From Candidatus Aenigmatarchaeota archaeon (GTDB taxonomy: Archaea; Aenigmatarchaeota; Aenigmatarchaeia; CG10238-14): a DNA stretch of 24,223 nucleotides. This document shows, one piece after another, positions 1-7,859 of this stretch (within the stretch, counting starts at the first letter, position 1; each line of letters starts with the position of its first letter). The stretch spans positions 1 to 24,223 of the forward strand of contig JAFCCM010000032.1 in the NCBI GenBank assembly GCA_017610225.1. The letters run 5' to 3'. The notes beneath the pieces were generated by a model. That model was not told where the DNA came from, did not search any database, and worked only from the letters and a program-made list of their open reading frames with translations. A program made the position numbers and the translations under genes.

Positions 1-1083
1 CCCGCTTGTTATATCTTTAGCACTTACAGATTCTTTCAAACTATAAAACTTAGTAGTCCCAAGTGTATCATTTATGTCTTCTGAATCTGTTGTTCCGCTT
101 CTAACTAATCCTATATTTATCTCATGCATTAACCCATTAACATCTGCAATTCCACAATTTTGGCCATTGTGAGTAGTTTTACCAAATGGAGTTCCTGAAC
201 CAGTTTTACCACAATTTAAATATCCATCACTAATATAAGATATTGTGGCATCATTGGCATCTCCTAAAGCGTCATCATTACAACCTTTTGGAAAATTATA
301 AGTCGCATCATACCATGCACAGTTTGTTGTATTTGAAGCCGCTTGACCGTGAGCCATTGATAATATTGCTATTGCGCTATGTTGAAAGATAGTTGTTACA
401 TGGAATACGCTTGAAGAATTTACTGCACCATTAACTCCATCACGAGCACGTGCAGCATTAATAGCTTCATAATAAAAATTTCCCGAGCAAGCAGTTAAAT
501 CAGCAATAGGATTGTGGACTGCATCAGTTGAAATTGGTAACCCATTTTTAATACTTGAAGCAATATATCCAGTTCCTAATGCATTTTTACTACATTTATA
601 TTTATCATAGAAAAATCCTTGCTGATCTATTCCCCCATCTTTAAAAGCTCTATGCATTGCATATCCATCAACATTAGCTTCTGATTCAGTTTCATATGTA
701 TCAATCCCTTTAATAGTTATTTCTAATGTTGAAATTTTATAATAAAATCTAGGAATCCAACACATTATTGAACCATCTACATATTGATAATTTCCGTAAT
801 TAGCAGATAAAGGATTTTTATAATCAGACATAGGTATCATATTATTTGGTAAAATATCTGTGGGACATATACCCACACCAAAGCCAGCTGTGCCAGCTAT
901 TCCAATTATATTATCTTGAGGATGTTGTTCATATTCTACCCATCTTGCATCACTACCAATATATTTTTTTTTTGTTGTTGGTATATATATTTCTCTTCCT
1001 TCATCAGAAGCACTCCAATCAGGAAGATTTGAAAGTTTTTCACCAATAAATTTACCTTCCATTTCAATTCCGTAATTTTTCAT
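1..1083 (-). CDS. Tail/receptor-binding protein with C-type-lectin-like C-terminal part (3' end outside window)
   Basis: An open frame runs leftwards from an ATG at 1083 to the window edge, 361 codons without a stop, with AGGAGA about 8 bases upstream. The visible part has GFGVGICP (residues 68-75), WIPRFYY (109-115) and, further on, AHGQAASNTTNCAWYDA, FPKGCNDDALGDAND and NGLMHEINIGL. From memory of phage proteins, this order (WIP-FYY, then CAWYD, then NGLMxEIN-GL) is typical of tail-tip proteins whose C-terminal half adopts a C-type-lectin or formylglycine-generating-enzyme-like fold, used to bind host receptors and in some phages diversified by a retroelement. The function is inferred. It is the most promoter-distal of four leftward tail genes. 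The missing C-terminus would hold any variable region. An adsorption role is likely and the exact family is uncertain. Confidence 0.75.
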   Translation of the reverse strand, partial: MKNYGIEMEGKFIGEKLSNLPDWSASDEGREIYIPTTKKKYIGSDARWVEYEQHPQDNIIGIAGTAGFGVGICPTDILPNNMIPMSDYKNPLSANYGNYQYVDGSIMCWIPRFYYKISTLEITIKGIDTYETESEANVDGYAMHRAFKDGGIDQQGFFYDKYKCSKNALGTGYIASSIKNGLPISTDAVHNPIADLTACSGNFYYEAINAARARDGVNGAVNSSSVFHVTTIFQHSAIAILSMAHGQAASNTTNCAWYDATYNFPKGCNDDALGDANDATISYISDGYLNCGKTGSGTPFGKTTHNGQNCGIADVNGLMHEINIGLVRSGTTDSEDINDTLGTTKFYSLKESVSAKDITSG

Positions 1084-1120
1084 ATTTTAATCTCCTATTT
1101 TATAAAAAATTATTAACTAT

Positions 1121-1513
1121 TTAGATTCGAATAATTATACATTTTCCTTGGACAACCGTTCCCCAATCTATAGTGACTGTATTTAAATCTGTCAATGTTA
1201 TAGAATTAGGAATTATTTGCTGAGCCCCGGCTCCGTCATCATCAAAACATTGAATATTTATATCAAAAGAATTTAGATTATGTAAAACAGTCCAAGTAGT
1301 TTCTGACGTACTATCAAAGGACTCAGAATATCCACCAACTGATAAATTAATTGTTTCATCAGAATCATTTACAAAATATAAATTTCCATCTTCTTTAAGA
1401 TAAAGATATCCAAAACCAGTTTCAACTGATCCAGGTCCACTTGGTAGTTCTTTTAAAATAGTCATTCCCTGAATTAAAACTCTTGGTAAAACATAAGCTC
1501 TGTTATTTTCCAT
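1121..1513 (-). CDS. Small tail-fibre-like structural protein
   Basis: 130 residues, with an AGGGAGA ribosome binding site just upstream of the ATG at 1513. The C-terminal half carries TWTVLHNLNSFDINIQCFDD, followed by IPNSITLTDLNTVTIDWG and a closing hydrophobic strand GKCIIIRI. I recognise the pattern W-x-V-x-HNLNS, then V/I-x-F-DD, then I-P-x-SITLTD-x-NTVT as a beta-sandwich module repeated in many phage tail fibres and tail-fibre tips. The N-terminal 60 residues (GFGYLYLKEDGNLYFVNDSD) resemble the short display strands of trimeric fibre proteins. There is no signal peptide, membrane segment or catalytic motif. It sits between two larger tail genes on the same strand with short spacers, so it is probably co-transcribed and assembled into the same appendage. 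Confidence 0.7.
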   Translation of the reverse strand: MENNRAYVLPRVLIQGMTILKELPSGPGSVETGFGYLYLKEDGNLYFVNDSDETINLSVGGYSESFDSTSETTWTVLHNLNSFDINIQCFDDDGAGAQQIIPNSITLTDLNTVTIDWGTVVQGKCIIIRI

Positions 1514-1540
1514 TATATAAATCTCCCTAAAAATTATTTT

Positions 1541-2299
1541 TTAACTATTTAAACTTCGAGTCAATTCATACCAAATAGAACCGTCATATATTAATTGAAT
1601 AGAATCATATTGGTTTCCGTTAAAATCTAATCCACCTTGTAATTTAATATTTCCATTACTCTGAATAGTAGTTAGATCATTTGAAAAGATTATATATCTT
1701 ATATCATCTTCTTTGCAATTAATAAAATCTGTTATTGAAACTGAAATACTATCTGTTGCAGTTTTCCAAGTTCTATAAGCAGATAAATCTGGAGTTGTAT
1801 CATTATCTCCCATAATTCCAATGACTCTTGGATGTGATTCTCCATCTCCATATAATGAAATATTCTCACCAAAAACTTCTTTTCCAAGTTCTATAATATT
1901 ATTTGTATTACCATTCACATCTGTTTGTAAAGTTTCAATTGAACCAATTTGTGGACGTTGAGCTGAATAATTTGCCGAAGTGACACGAAATCTAACTTGG
2001 CTTGTTGCGTCAATAATGCCAGGTTCAAACTGTACAGCAAAATTTGAATATTCTGCATAATCACCATAATTTGTTCCATTGATAGTTTCAATACATCTTT
2101 TATAATTTCCATTTACAAAAACTTCTAATTCATTAGTTCCTATGTTATACCAAAAACTTGTGGGAACAATTCTACTAGAAGCTTGTGACTCGTTAACAAT
2201 TACAAGTACGTCACGTAAAACATTTAAACTTACATTGTAATCAGCTCCAGTTTGAATTTTCCTATAAATATTATTTGAAACTTCTTGAAGTTTAGACAT
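1541..2299 (-). CDS. Tail fibre-like protein, shares C-terminal module with its neighbour
   Basis: 252 residues with the ATG at 2299 and a weakly GA-rich leader (AGAGGATTGATTTT) upstream. Residues 199-252 align without gaps to the last 54 residues of the 757-residue protein encoded next door. By hand I count 28 identical positions, including TTIQ, NIKL, GG, DF and the identical ending RSLNS. Upstream of this, DNDTTPDLSAYRTW followed by SISVSITDF fits a common phage appendage module (DTTPS, then F/W-T, then ITDF, then I-x-F, then NIKL-GG-DF, then L-x-Y-D-W-E-x-RS). The N-terminal region has no motif I recognise. A structural role in the tail fibre or baseplate appendage is likely. The shared ending suggests both proteins trimerise or attach through the same C-terminal fold. 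Confidence 0.72.
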   Translation of the reverse strand: MSKLQEVSNNIYRKIQTGADYNVSLNVLRDVLVIVNESQASSRIVPTSFWYNIGTNELEVFVNGNYKRCIETINGTNYGDYAEYSNFAVQFEPGIIDATSQVRFRVTSANYSAQRPQIGSIETLQTDVNGNTNNIIELGKEVFGENISLYGDGESHPRVIGIMGDNDTTPDLSAYRTWKTATDSISVSITDFINCKEDDIRYIIFSNDLTTIQSNGNIKLQGGLDFNGNQYDSIQLIYDGSIWYELTRSLNS

Positions 2300-2324
2300 A
2301 AAATCAATCCTCTATTTATTTTTT

Positions 2325-4598
2325 TTAGCTATTTAAGCTTCTTGACAGTTCTACCCATTTATCATTTAAAAATTGAAGAGTTAACGTATCATCCACATTG
2401 CCAGTGAAATCTATGCCTCCACTTAATTTAATATTATTATTATGTTGGATTGTTGTATAATCATCATTAAAAAGAATTGTTATTTCATTTCCAGGGGTTG
2501 CATCAATTATCTCTGAAATAGTTGTATCTATTGAATTATTTGTAACCAAGGTCCCACATCTTGAAAATTCATATATTATACTTGCAGTTGTATCTCCATC
2601 ATCTAATGTTTTGATATAAGAAGTTTTTGCAATTACAGAAATTGCGTCATCCAGATCTGGTTGATTAAATACATAATTTGCAAGATCTGAAATTGCTGTC
2701 GTAAGAGAAGATCCTTGATCAATTATTTCATGTGTATAAGTATAATATGGATCTATATCTTCATCTCCTTCACTTCCAGTAAATGTTTGAAGATTATTTT
2801 TACATGTTTCAATAGGAATTGTTAAATTAGTAACTCCATTATTGTTTATTGACGGAGTTGTATATAAATCTCCAAATAATGTTTTGATATTATTCTCATT
2901 AATAAATAAAGCAAAAGAAGCAATGACATCTTGATCATACAAAATACCATAATCTTCAATATTTCCATTAGAAGAAAAATCTGCTCTAACTCGTAAATCC
3001 ATATTATTTTTTCGTAAAGTTGATGAAGCGAGAATCGCCGTTGTTCCGCTTACTTGGCCTACAATTGTTTCTCCAATGCTAAATGGATTTACTCCGATAA
3101 CATTGCGAATTAAAAGAGTATCTATTCCATCATCTGCAGATAATATTGCAGTTTTTCCAGATGATTGATAAACTAATCCTTCTCCAGTTATGAATACTCC
3201 AGAAGCTCCTGAATAAGTTTGTACATATTCAGAAAATATATGTAATGTATCTAAAGTAGTCGGTTCCCAATATATTCCGCCATCATTTGAAAGATACCAA
3301 TCAATATCTTCAGTACATTCTGCAGAAATCTGACATTGCACAATATTTGTACCATCATATCCTGCTTCAACAAGATTTATACTTCGAAATGTTTTTCCAG
3401 GATCCCCATCCATTCTATATTCAGAAGTATTTAAAGAAGATGTAGTATTAATTTGATCTGTATAATCTAAATTTGTAAAACCATCTATAGTTAAACGTTT
3501 GAAAATAGAATTAAGTAATAAATCTTGATAAATATCTTTCCACCCATCAGCAGCCCCTTCAGTTATTCCGCCTACATTTCTACCAGGCATAAACCAAATA
3601 GAACATGTTGAATAACTAGTTCCTGATGTAACACAAGTTCCAACATATTGAGAATATTCTGCTGGTATAAGATCTGTTATACATCCTTCAGAAATAGCAG
3701 ATAAATAAACATTTTCTCCGTATTGAATAGTTCGACCAGATTCTATAGGAACATTATTTGCTAATCCGTATAATCTAACTTGACTTACTGGCGCTGTTAT
3801 TGGATCAACTGATAATACAACTGCGTCAACTAAAGTTTCAGCACTTGTGGCAATAGCCGGATGCATTTTTTCATCAGTTCCAATATAAACTAATTGTCCT
3901 TCTGAACATAATGTTGTGTCTGCAGCTGATCGAATTCCATTAAAAGTATGCCATGCGCTAGATCCACCAAAATATAATTCATCTTTATCTCTTACGTAAA
4001 TTATTTTTCCTTCATGATCTGTCTGTACAAATATTGGTAAAGTATTTTCTACTTCTGCAAAAAGAGGGCTGTACATTCTTTTATTAGTAGGATTTGAAGG
4101 ATCATAATCATAAAGAGATTCTATAACAAAATTAATTCCATTGAATATTACTTTAACACATTTAAGAAATAAATACTCAGAATCTTGAGAATATAAAATT
4201 GTTTCATTGGAAGACCCATCACCTTTTGCTGGTCTTAGAATTCTGATTTTTGCTGTTGGTGCAGGTTTTGATTTTTCGTAAGTATATTTAAGACAAATAT
4301 AATAATATCCAGTTCTATCCGCAGCAGTACTTGTTAAATAAAAATCAGGATCTGTCATATCAACACGAAAATTTTCAGAGATTTCAATAAGAACATCATC
4401 TTTAAAACATTGTCCTGTTCTAACCTCAGTAAATTCAAGAGGACTTGTACTATCTGAATATACATCTATTGCATGAGTAGAAAATAAACAATTTGTATGG
4501 TTAGAAATCATTCTGCTTAATTTGTTCACAATATTACTATTATAACTCGAATACGGATCTATATTGCGATTTTGAAATGGAATTGTTGTTATCGCCAT
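2325..4598 (-). CDS. Large tail fibre/baseplate appendage protein
   Basis: 757 residues. The ATG at 4598 is preceded by AAGGAG at a normal distance, and this is the first gene of the leftward tail cluster. It is rich in Ser, Thr, Asn, Asp and Gly with alternating hydrophobic residues, as in beta-rich fibres. Residues from about 460 to 530 (SGASGVFITGEGLVYQSSGK, then IGETIVGQVSGTTAIL) look like a phage beta-sandwich repeat in which an effect-type phrase (G-E-T-I-x-G-x-x-SG-x-TA) recurs. Residues 704-757 form the module shared with the neighbouring 252-residue protein and end in RSLNS. No enzymatic (lyase, peptidase, glycosidase) motif is visible. The cluster order large fibre, medium fibre, short fibre, lectin-like tip suggests successive parts of one adsorption apparatus. 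Structural role fairly sure, exact part not. Confidence 0.75.
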   Translation of the reverse strand: MAITTIPFQNRNIDPYSSYNSNIVNKLSRMISNHTNCLFSTHAIDVYSDSTSPLEFTEVRTGQCFKDDVLIEISENFRVDMTDPDFYLTSTAADRTGYYYICLKYTYEKSKPAPTAKIRILRPAKGDGSSNETILYSQDSEYLFLKCVKVIFNGINFVIESLYDYDPSNPTNKRMYSPLFAEVENTLPIFVQTDHEGKIIYVRDKDELYFGGSSAWHTFNGIRSAADTTLCSEGQLVYIGTDEKMHPAIATSAETLVDAVVLSVDPITAPVSQVRLYGLANNVPIESGRTIQYGENVYLSAISEGCITDLIPAEYSQYVGTCVTSGTSYSTCSIWFMPGRNVGGITEGAADGWKDIYQDLLLNSIFKRLTIDGFTNLDYTDQINTTSSLNTSEYRMDGDPGKTFRSINLVEAGYDGTNIVQCQISAECTEDIDWYLSNDGGIYWEPTTLDTLHIFSEYVQTYSGASGVFITGEGLVYQSSGKTAILSADDGIDTLLIRNVIGVNPFSIGETIVGQVSGTTAILASSTLRKNNMDLRVRADFSSNGNIEDYGILYDQDVIASFALFINENNIKTLFGDLYTTPSINNNGVTNLTIPIETCKNNLQTFTGSEGDEDIDPYYTYTHEIIDQGSSLTTAISDLANYVFNQPDLDDAISVIAKTSYIKTLDDGDTTASIIYEFSRCGTLVTNNSIDTTISEIIDATPGNEITILFNDDYTTIQHNNNIKLSGGIDFTGNVDDTLTLQFLNDKWVELSRSLNS

Positions 4599-4810
4599 TT
4601 AATTAATCTCCTTACTTTTTGATGAAGGAATATAAATATCATCATTCTTTATAACATTTTTTAATTTTAGTTTTTGTTCTAAATTTTTTTCCTTATTAGA
4701 ATAGAAAATTTTTAAATTTTAGAACTTAATTTTCTATATATATTATTAATTGAGAAATAAAATTTGTTCTATTTTTATTTTTTTTATAATAAAAAGGAGA
4801 TAATAACATA
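4599..4810. promoter_or_regulatory. Divergent AT-rich control region between tail cluster and rightward small genes
   Basis: No gene is visible here. The stretch separates the leftward tail genes from a rightward small gene and so should hold promoters for one or both. It contains two copies of TTGTTCTA (4674-4681 and 4764-4771; TAGAACAA on the other strand). It also contains a 10-bp inverted repeat (ATAGAAAATT at 4701-4710 pairing with AATTTTCTAT at 4728-4737) and a TATAAT at 4785-4790. The second TTGTTCTA lies 13 bases before that TATAAT. Composition alone makes TATAAT-like strings common here, so the promoter call is an inference. Confidence 0.45.
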
Positions 4811-5025
4811 ATGATTTCAAAAAAAAATATTTTTGATAATATGATAGGATTTCATATTTTTAGTATATATGGTCTTTTTCTCATTTTTTTAATTTCAGGT
4901 ATTTTTGTTTTCCATATTGTATTAATTATTATGGAGATATAAGCATAAATTGGTGGTAAGGATTTTTGATAGGATTGATACTTTATATTGGACAAGGTAT
5001 AATTTTTCTTGTATTATTAACTTAG
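4811..5025 (+). pseudogene. Remnant of a small two-segment membrane protein
   Basis: An ATG at 4811 with AAAAAGGAGA 10 bases upstream opens a 43-codon frame ending at TAA 4940-4942. Its product has a long hydrophobic run (residues 20-41, e.g. GLFLIFLISGIFVF). In the next frame, from about 4942 to the TAG at 5023-5025, the sequence reads SINWW, a TAA, then GFLIGLILYIGQGIIFLVLL, a second convincing membrane segment. One missing base near 4940 and one nonsense codon at 4957-4959 would turn a protein of about 70 residues with two membrane helices into this broken form. Alternatively the 43-residue single-helix product is the functional gene and the rest is chance, since AT-rich DNA easily encodes hydrophobic runs. 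Function unknown. Confidence 0.45.
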
Positions 5026-5064
5026 TTGATAATATTATTTTTTTAAATGAAAAGGAGAGAAAAA

Positions 5065-5297
5065 ATATTTTTTAAGCTTAACATAAACTTGTATAGATTT
5101 TTTATTTTGACAGGAATTATATAATTTATGGATTTTGGATATGGGTATTTTCTTTTAAAAATCAAACTGTTCATATTAATTTAGAAAAAGAAATAATTGA
5201 GAAATGTGTCAAAGATGATCAAATTTTTTGGAAGAATATTGAAAGTCAAATAATTAAACATATGAAAAAACGAGAGGAAATAAGAGGGCATTCTTAA
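5065..5297 (+). pseudogene. Remnant of a single-pass membrane protein with charged tail
   Basis: AAAAGGAGAG at 5050-5059 is followed at a normal distance by ATA (5065) rather than ATG. From there one frame reads IFFKLNINLYRFFILTGII to a TAA at 5122. The overlapping frame continues IIYGFWIWVFSFKNQ and a charged stretch (NLEKEIIEKCVKDDQ, then KHMKKREEIRGHS) to TAA at 5295-5297. Joined by one added base near 5119-5124, this gives about 77 residues with one membrane segment followed by a basic/acidic helix. The ribosome binding site, continuous charged coding style and stop codon inside a hairpin argue for a former gene. The lost start and frameshift argue that it is broken or misread. Function unknown. 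Confidence 0.4.
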
Positions 5298-5312
5298 ATT
5301 AGAATACCCTCT
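5283..5312. terminator. Hairpin, probable transcription terminator
   Basis: AGAGGGCATTCT (5283-5294) pairs with AGAATACCCTCT (5301-5312), 11 of 12 bases matched, with a 6-base loop that contains the stop codon of the upstream gene remnant. There is no clear T-run on the plus side. The hairpin lies between convergent genes (rightward remnants on the left, the leftward zinc-finger gene on the right) and could stop transcription from either side. Confidence 0.5.
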
Positions 5313-5461
5313 GTAACTAAATCAATAACATAAAAGAACTATATAACTTTTTTTATAATTAAATATTTGTTCTAAAAAAATTAAAAGTTAGATATTAAAA
5401 AAGAAGAATTTGTGAATTATAAAAATTTTGATAAAACTTTAATATATGAATTTTAATTCAT

Positions 5462-6133
5462 TTAATTAAATATAGCTTTTTCAATTTCAGAATTAGATGG
5501 GTTTTGAGAATGAATCTCAATTACTTTCCATCCTTCAATTTTTAATTTATTATTTCTTTGTGGATCATTAAATTGATTTTGATTATGCCAGAAAGTTTTT
5601 GGAAATTCTATATTTACTTTCAAAATAGGATCTGCGAAATCAGTTATGAATTCATATTCTAAATGATTAGATATAGATAATTTTTGTATCATATAATCCA
5701 TTTGAATATTTGAATAAAATTGTTTTAAACAATTTAGAATTTGATTTTTCTTATATTGAATTGGATCTTTAATTTCTGTCTTATAATCAATTTCTAATTC
5801 TTCTATTTCTGGTTCTTCATTAACAATAATTTCTTCAGGAAATTTATAATCACTAATTTTATCTTCAATAATATTTTCTTTTTGTATTGGAGGTTTTAAA
5901 GATTTATTCGTTTCTTCTGAATCTTTTTTAAATAAAGATGATTTTGCATATTTCTGTCGAGATTTAAAATCTGAACTTGTTAAAGGACTATCCGGAAATC
6001 TTAATTTATATTGCTTCATTGTAACTTGATGTTTTAAAAGATGACCTGGTGTAATTATTGAAAATGGTTTTCCGCAAATTTGACATAAAACTTTACCTTC
6101 ATTATTTGTATTAGGATATGATTTTTCATTCAT
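5462..6133 (-). CDS. MucR-like zinc finger fused to Vsr-like/PD-(D/E)XK endonuclease domain
   Basis: 223 residues. An in-frame ATG at 6151 exists, but the AAAGGA lying just inside it is well placed for the ATG at 6133, so I use 6133. Residues 17-35 have C17-x2-C20 and H31-x3-H35 followed by VTMKQYKLRFPDSPL, the pattern of MucR/Ros-like phage zinc-finger proteins. A charged linker (70-130) follows. Residues 160-220 read EFITDFADPILKVNIEF, FWHN, then LKIEGWKVIEI, which resembles the core of Vsr-like (DUF559-type) nucleases with acidic residues in the first strands and the IEF strand. This class commonly behaves as free-standing homing-type endonucleases in phages. It diverges from the gene at 6201. 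Function inferred, family moderately sure. Confidence 0.65.
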   Translation of the reverse strand: MNEKSYPNTNNEGKVLCQICGKPFSIITPGHLLKHQVTMKQYKLRFPDSPLTSSDFKSRQKYAKSSLFKKDSEETNKSLKPPIQKENIIEDKISDYKFPEEIIVNEEPEIEELEIDYKTEIKDPIQYKKNQILNCLKQFYSNIQMDYMIQKLSISNHLEYEFITDFADPILKVNIEFPKTFWHNQNQFNDPQRNNKLKIEGWKVIEIHSQNPSNSEIEKAIFN

Positions 6134-6200
6134 TTTAGATTTTCCTTTCATTTTGATTATTTATTTCAAATTTATATTTTGTTCTATAAAAGGAGGAAAC

Positions 6201-6587
6201 ATGATAAAAGAACAAAACATTATACATCATTATATTATAACTATTAAATGTCATAGTATTTTTAGTCAACAAGCTGGACAATTCTTTATGAAATATAAAC
6301 CTATTCATTGGACAACGAAAGATCGAGATAACCTTTTTGATGCAATTCAATTAAGTAAAGATAAATTATTTCCCTCTGGAGTTGAAATAAATGAATCTTT
6401 AGAAATATATAATTGTCAAGAATTAGTTCATAATTTAAATGGACTTCGATTAGCTGCTTGCGCAAATGAATGCTCAATACATCATTTTAATTCAGAATAT
6501 GAAATTGAAGAAGAATGGTTTGATATGATAGTTAAAAATTATAAATATAATAAAAAATTATTGAAAAATTCAAGAATAAATCTTTAA
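6201..6587 (+). CDS. Uncharacterised protein, 128 residues
   Basis: The ATG at 6201 follows AAAAGGAGG by 4 bases, so I prefer it to an in-frame upstream non-ATG start at 6153. I do not recognise the family. The product mixes aromatic and charged residues (FFMKYKPIHWTTKDRDNLF, then LVHNLNGLRLAACANECSIH) with several His and Cys residues, and it has no signal peptide or membrane segment. The LRLAACANECSIHHFNSE stretch is probably helical. It is the first gene of the rightward block and is followed 18 bases later by another small gene with its own ribosome binding site, so it is probably the head of an operon. TTGTTCTA at 6179-6186 lies just upstream and may be part of its promoter or that of the divergent gene. 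Confidence 0.7.
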   Translation: MIKEQNIIHHYIITIKCHSIFSQQAGQFFMKYKPIHWTTKDRDNLFDAIQLSKDKLFPSGVEINESLEIYNCQELVHNLNGLRLAACANECSIHHFNSEYEIEEEWFDMIVKNYKYNKKLLKNSRINL

Positions 6588-6605
6588 AAAGGAGAATTAT
6601 TAATA

Positions 6606-6950
6606 ATGAATTCTATTTTAAATTATATTGATGAATCTTGTTTAGAAATAGCTTTTGAACTATATGATGAATTTAAAGAATATGGAGATACCTATGATGA
6701 GAAGGCTGTAAAATTTTTTAAAAATGCTAAAAAGAATGGAGTTCGAGATATCGCAAATTCTTATGCAGATCATTTATATAACGATCCTGATAATTTAGAA
6801 TGTTTATTAGGAGATAAATTATATGATATGTTTAAAGGAAATAAAAATCAAATAAGAGAATTTTGTCAAAAGAATATAAAAACAACAAATGTCTCATCTT
6901 TAAAAATGGCACTTAAAAAAATTGGAGAAAGATATGGAACGGTATTATAA
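6606..6950 (+). CDS. Uncharacterised helical protein, 114 residues
   Basis: AAAAAGGAGA lies 10 bases before the ATG. The family is not recognised. The sequence is strongly helical and acidic at the N-terminus (NSILNYIDESCLEIAFELYD, then FKEYGDTYDEK), and becomes more basic towards the C-terminus. It has no membrane segment or catalytic motif. Its last 17 bases overlap the start of the next gene, whose ribosome binding site (GGAG) is embedded in this coding sequence, so the two are probably translationally coupled. Confidence 0.7.
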   Translation: MNSILNYIDESCLEIAFELYDEFKEYGDTYDEKAVKFFKNAKKNGVRDIANSYADHLYNDPDNLECLLGDKLYDMFKGNKNQIREFCQKNIKTTNVSSLKMALKKIGERYGTVL

Positions 6951-7260
6951 ATTAGTTATTGAAGAAACAACTCAAAATACTTTAAAAGATAAACCAATTA
7001 AATTTAATAAGCTTTTTTTATATTTTGATGAAATAAAAGAAGTAGAAGAATATTTAATTAAAAGATATAGGAAACTTCCCAAAATAACAAATAATAATAA
7101 AATTTATACAGAAGATAAAAATAATAAATCTGTAGAAATTGGTTTTACTTATTCATATTGGAATAATGATATATCTCACAATACTAAAAAATGGTTTCAA
7201 ACTGATTGGATTTGTATATTTTATTTAACTTGTGAATCATATTTATTAAGGAGGAAATAA
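6934..7260 (+). CDS. Uncharacterised protein, 108 residues
   Basis: A TTG at 6922 is in frame, but TTGGAGAAAGAT supplies a GGAG ribosome binding site 6 bases before the ATG at 6934, so I use 6934. This start lies inside the preceding gene. I recognise no family. The product is rich in Tyr, Lys and Trp (FTYSYWNNDISHNTKKWF) and soluble. Its stop codon TAA (7258-7260) directly abuts the ATG of the RNase H gene, and its last codons form the AGGAGG ribosome binding site of that gene. This indicates a coupled operon. Confidence 0.65.
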   Translation: MERYYKLVIEETTQNTLKDKPIKFNKLFLYFDEIKEVEEYLIKRYRKLPKITNNNKIYTEDKNNKSVEIGFTYSYWNNDISHNTKKWFQTDWICIFYLTCESYLLRRK

Positions 7261-7842
7261 ATGAGGAGCGAAGTTTATTTATATTCAGAAAAAGAAACAA
7301 TGACAGAACTGGGAAAAAATATAGGTCTTGTAGGTAAAGCTCTTCAAAATTTTAAAAAATATGCTTTACATGAAGTTAAATTTGAATTAGAAGTTAATAA
7401 AGATTCTGGAGAATATAATATAATTTCTGTTAATAACTTAAAACTTGAAAAACTAAAAAAAAGAAATTATATAGCTTATTTTGATGGAGCATGCAAACCA
7501 AATCCGGGAGAAAGAAAAACTGGTTGTTTAATAAAAGATTCTAAAGGAAACATTATTTTTAAAAATTCAAAAAATATGGGATTTGGAACAAATAATGAAT
7601 CTGAATATTTAGGTTTACTTGAAGTTATTAAAAAAATAGTAAATTTAAATATTCAAAATGTTAAGATAATGGGAGATAGTCAACTTGTTGTAAATCAAAT
7701 TTTAGGAGTATGGAAATGTGACTCTCCCACATTACGTGCTTTAAATCAGCAAGTTCATATATATTTAAGTAAAATTCCAAATTGGACTTTAAAATGGGTT
7801 AGAAGAGAAGAAAACCAAGAAGCAGATTTGTTATCAAATTGA
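7261..7842 (+). CDS. Type 1 ribonuclease H with N-terminal extension
   Basis: 193 residues. The catalytic domain occupies about residues 68-193: YFDGACKPNPG (D75), NNESEYLGL (E115), MGDSQLV (D139) and NQEADLL (D189) give the four acidic residues of RNase HI. Such enzymes cut the RNA strand of RNA-DNA hybrids, for example to remove Okazaki primers or R-loops during phage replication. The first 65 residues are an extension not belonging to the RNase H fold, with ELGKNIGLVGKALQNFKKYA probably helical. It may bind nucleic acid or a partner, but I do not recognise it. The ribosome binding site AGGAGG overlaps the end of the upstream gene. The RtcB gene follows after 17 bases. Function sure, role of the extension unknown. 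Confidence 0.92.
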   Translation: MRSEVYLYSEKETMTELGKNIGLVGKALQNFKKYALHEVKFELEVNKDSGEYNIISVNNLKLEKLKKRNYIAYFDGACKPNPGERKTGCLIKDSKGNIIFKNSKNMGFGTNNESEYLGLLEVIKKIVNLNIQNVKIMGDSQLVVNQILGVWKCDSPTLRALNQQVHIYLSKIPNWTLKWVRREENQEADLLSN

Positions 7843-7859
7843 AAAGGAAAAATTATATT

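Noticed and set aside
846..1049. Plus-strand open frame of 67 codons
   Set aside because: It lies wholly inside the leftward lectin-like tail gene, has no ribosome binding site and encodes a low-complexity His/Leu/Tyr product: a shadow frame.
1915..2112. Minus-strand frame inside the 252-residue tail gene
   Set aside because: Alternative frame of a clearly coding gene on the same strand, with no independent start signal.
4940..4960. Stop-codon reassignment (TAA read as sense)
   Set aside because: TAA ends nearly all intact genes in the window, so the internal TAA codons at 4957 and 20814 are better explained as lesions.
4599..5460. tRNA genes in the largest gap
   Set aside because: No cloverleaf, T-loop GGTTCRANTCC-like string or CCA end was seen here or elsewhere in the window.
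7839..7859. Upstream TTG start for RtcB
   Set aside because: No ribosome binding site precedes it and it overlaps the RNase H stop; the ATG at 7860 has AAAAGGAAAA at a proper distance.
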